Of a stretch of DNA of 32,624 nt, positions 29,899-32,624 are shown in pieces. How positions within the stretch are numbered: the first letter of the stretch is position 1; every line of letters begins with the position of its first letter. The DNA is from Ophiothrix spiculata (Eukaryota; Echinodermata; Ophiuroidea; Amphilepidida; Ophiotrichidae), in the NCBI GenBank assembly GCA_000969725.1, contig JXSR01S062646.1. One strand, given 5' to 3'. The position numbers were made by a program, and so were the translations under genes. The notes under the pieces are model-generated. The model did not search any database. It saw only the letters and a list, made by a program, of their open reading frames with translations, and was not told where the DNA came from.

Positions 29899-30186
29899 CA
29901 GGGTTCGTACGGTCCTTGAGAGTCCTTGAAAATCCTTGAATTTGAAAACACCTTTTCAAGGCCTTGAAAGTCCTGGAAATTTGCACAGAGTCCTTAAAAG
30001 TCCTTGAAAATTGATAATTTATGGCTAACTGATCCCAAATTCAGCGAGTGGATTGATGTCGGCAGGAACAAGAGTTCAGCATACTGCAAATTATGCTGTG
30101 GTAAGTCCTTGAAAATCATGCTTTTGGACCTTGAAAGTCATTGAAAAGTCCTTGAATTTTAAAGGCTCCAAGGTGTACGAACCCTG
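29899..30186. mobile_element. Nested transposon remnant, 6-bp duplication, hAT-like
   Basis: Inverted ends CAGGGTTCGTAC and GTACGAACCCTG, flanked by TATTAT on both sides (29893-29898 and 30187-30192). R1 copy 2 gives the empty site. TCCTTGAAA-type motifs are repeated many times inside both arms. The middle keeps a short coding remnant (30019-30100). Confidence 0.88.
30019..30100 (+). pseudogene. Transposase zinc-finger exon remnant
   Basis: Within the 288-bp element the frame reads LWLTDPKFSEWIDVGRNKSS, then AYCKLCCG. A W-x-x-DPKF-x-x-W helix followed by AYCKLC is the pattern of the BED-like zinc fingers at the N-terminus of many hAT-type transposases. The sequence runs directly into a consensus splice donor, GTAAGT at 30101-30106, so this looks like a first coding exon left behind when the rest of the transposase was deleted. 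Later ligands (His or Cys) would have been on the lost exon. The family assignment is by pattern only. Confidence 0.55.
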
Positions 30187-30278
30187 TATTATTTTCTTTA
30201 TTTTTTGCTGCCTATTTTCACCAGTTTCTAGAAAAGAGTTCTGTCGCAAAGTCTCCTTTTTCGGGGTGAGCCATTACA

Positions 30279-31973
30279 AATTAGGTTAAGGAGCTTTTTT
30301 TGTCAAAAGTTGTAATTTTTTTTTTAAATCGGCAATGTCCCCATTGTTCTAAACGAACATTGCTACAATCCAACTTTAGAGCCTAAGGTCTCTGAAGGAA
30401 GTGTTGTTTTGAAATGTTTTAACATAAGTTTTTGATGTTGAATTCAGAAGCATAAACTTTATAAAAATTTGCATATTTTTGCCCTCAAATTTCACCTTTT
30501 TAACTCTGACAATATAGCAAACAAATTCAGTAGAGAAGTAAAGTGCCTCGTAAACTACAATAGTCATGTGAAAATAGTCCGATTGCAAAAATAAGAAATT
30601 TTGAATTGAATTGCTCATGTCACATTTTGGCTGCATAAAATTAATTTGTGTTTAAAGCACTTGCAAATGGATGCCAACTTTTACAGAAAACAGCACCCTC
30701 ACCACACTAACCAATGGAGCTCCTTATCATAGGTATACATGTATATCGATTACCAAAACAGTGTATATTTTTGAGATCTGTACGTTGTGTGACTGATCCC
30801 TAACGTAATGGTACACCAACACATTTTAAGGTGATTCTAACGACTACGGTGTCCTGTACAGAATTTGTTCAAAATTTCAGAGAATGTGCAAAATGATGAA
30901 ATAAACTTGTATTCCAAATTTTGATTTTTTTTTTCCATCGAAGCGTTTTTGAGTTATGCTATTTTTTTTCCAAATTTCCCATAGACTTTGTACACGGCAA
31001 TTTTGGCCACCATGAAAAATTCACAAAATTTGACAAATTTCTGAATATAATACTATTTACAAAAGAATTTATTTCTGTGGCAGTAGTTCACAAATGAAAC
31101 TACTTTTTTTTTCTTTGCATTGCAAACTGATCACAGATGTTTCTACTTCCCAAATATTATTGTGTTAATTTCTAAAAACACTGAATAGTCAAATTTCTCA
31201 GAATTTTCATTCATACTTCAATTTTAACAAACAAGGTGTCAAATGAAAGCTTATCAAATTTGCAACAATCTCTCGTTGGCTTTTACAGGGACGGTTATGG
31301 CTTTTTGTAATTTTGCCTGAATTTGCCTGAAAATGTGAATTTCCCAATACTTTTGTACAGCGAAGATCCAAGCATTTTTGCCTGAATTCAGGCAAAAACC
31401 TGAAGATAATCATGCCTGCATCTAAAATTTAAGTGTTTCTAGAAAATGTAATAGGTGTTTGAAAATATGCCTAAATTTAGGACTAAAAAATTATTTTTCT
31501 TAAAAATAAAACACTTTATTGCAAAAAGCCCACGAGAGCAATTTAGCTTTTTTAATCCTTCACCAGCCCCTAAAATTTGAATGTCATAGCACATTCCCTC
31601 TTGACATGAAAATTCAAAAACTCAGGATTTTTTAGGGAATTTTCAAAAAATAAAGAAAAACATAAGAAATTGGCCGAATATTATAAAACTTAAAATATGT
31701 TACCTTTGAAGGGTTTTCTTTAAATGGAAATAGGTTTTGGTTCCCATTCCCAAAAGCTATTCACTTTATAGTAAATTTTCTGACATGTGTAAATAGCCGT
31801 TAGAGCTACCATAATACCCAAGCTCTTCTATAAATTAATGGAAGGATTTTTAATAGAGGCAAATGTACACAGTCTATTTACTGACTTTACTCCAGTGGTG
31901 CATAGTGACACACCACTGGGATGTGCGTATGAGTGGATATTACAATATGCACATGTGCAAGAGAATTCACTTT
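30279..31973. other. No gene seen
   Basis: AT-rich, with T runs. AAGGAGCT near 30289 is mirrored by AGCTCCTT near 30718, too short to call an element. A GCCTGAATT motif recurs around 31314-31405. No gene. Confidence 0.45.
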
Positions 31974-32116
31974 TGTTGTTGGATGTAATTCGTGAACGCG
32001 TGTTTGCAGCAAATACGCACAGAGGTGTCTGATGTGAGCGTACATTTTCAAAGATATTTTGTGCGCGTCTACGATTAAGACTCTGACTACGCGTTCACAA
32101 ATAAAATCCAACAACT
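31974..32116. mobile_element. Short inverted-repeat element
   Basis: TGTTGTTGGATGTAATTCGT and GAACGCGT are mirrored, with about five mismatches, by ACGCGTTCACAAATAAAATC and CAACAACT. The length is 143 bp. The interior is richer in CpG than its surroundings. Confidence 0.6.
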
Positions 32117-32624
32117 ACAGGGTGTCCCAATAAAAATGCATCAATTTTGTTTTTGATCATATCTCAGGAACCAATAAATAAAAAAAAATTGTTTTCATAA
32201 TATTACTTAGTATAGTGTAGCCTTTCATAAATTGAATTTTGAGCAAAATCCGGCGAGCCGTTCTTGAGAAAACGAGAATTTTGTAAGAGGACTCGATTTT
32301 ACTCCATTCCAATGGGGTTTACCACAGTAACTCATGTTTATCATGTTAATAAAGCATATCTTTGGTTACTATTGATCAATTTATTTCAAACTTGCAAAAC
32401 AGACACTAGAGATCACAAAATATGGCAAAGACATTTAAACATGATGTTGATATCTTTTTCAGCAATGAAAGTAGCACAGTAATTCAACTGTAGGTTTTGC
32501 TGTTTTGCAGCGTTAAATTTTTTTTTTTTAAATAGTTCACGGTTTCTCAAGAAAACTTCATCAAGGCACAGATTTCCTTTAATGGAAAGTCTATTTCAGA
32601 AATATTTTGTATCTTCTAAGTTTT
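32117..32624. other. Possible start of an element running off the window
   Basis: ACAGGGTGTCCCAATAAAAA near 32117 looks like the terminal sequence of some DNA transposons, but no partner end is in the window. Otherwise no gene was found. Confidence 0.25.

Larger units (their letters stand above)
29732..30278. mobile_element. R1 family element, copy 3 (interrupted)
   Basis: Ends TGTAATGGCTCACCCCGAAA and (inverted) TTTCGGGGTGAGCCATTACA. Removing the nested element at 29899-30186 and one 6-bp duplication leaves 253 bp, the same as copy 2. Confidence 0.88.

Overview
This is AT-rich, intron-rich animal nuclear DNA, with no bacterial gene layout. The one gene I can identify with confidence is the 3' half of an RBM26/RBM27-type RNA-binding protein on the plus strand. 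Eight exons between 1753 and 18910 encode 452 residues plus the stop. They cover the end of the first RRM, a coiled-coil linker, an RG-rich segment, the second RRM, and an acidic tail ending in GWRR. The 5' half (N-terminal domain, CCCH zinc finger, start of RRM1) lies outside the window. A single RBM26/27-like gene with kilobase introns, tRNA-derived SINEs and a dense load of short DNA transposons suggests a marine invertebrate, perhaps a deuterostome such as an echinoderm or hemichordate. That placement is inference; the sequence does not name a species.

Layout. 1-1752 is the end of an upstream intron, carrying a minus-strand SINE and a duplicated splice acceptor. 1753-18910 holds the eight exons and seven introns (342 to 5114 bp), the introns packed with inverted-repeat elements. 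18911 to about 19.4 kb is the likely 3' UTR. From 19.4 kb to the end there is no gene I can identify. That part has foldback elements, a 152-bp tandem repeat split by a DNA transposon, a decayed LINE fragment, a SINE, one possible orphan exon, and several element families also found in the introns.

Main points of interest. (1) Two edges of RBM26 exons are duplicated together with their splice signals: an acceptor copy at 1644-1695 and a donor copy at 4822-4879. The second creates a possible in-frame 57-nt mini-exon that would repeat part of the coiled coil. (2) All eight exons are phase 0 at both ends. (3) Several transposon insertions can be proven inside the window, because a paralogous copy of the target supplies the empty site: two nested insertions in a 253-bp element family, and one in a 152-bp tandem repeat with a 5-bp target duplication and ends starting CAC. 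(4) Two elements keep apparent remnants of transposase N-termini. (5) There are several foldback elements, one with arms of about 240 bp.

All exon boundaries come from reading frame, GT/AG signals and remembered family similarity. No alignment or database search was run.
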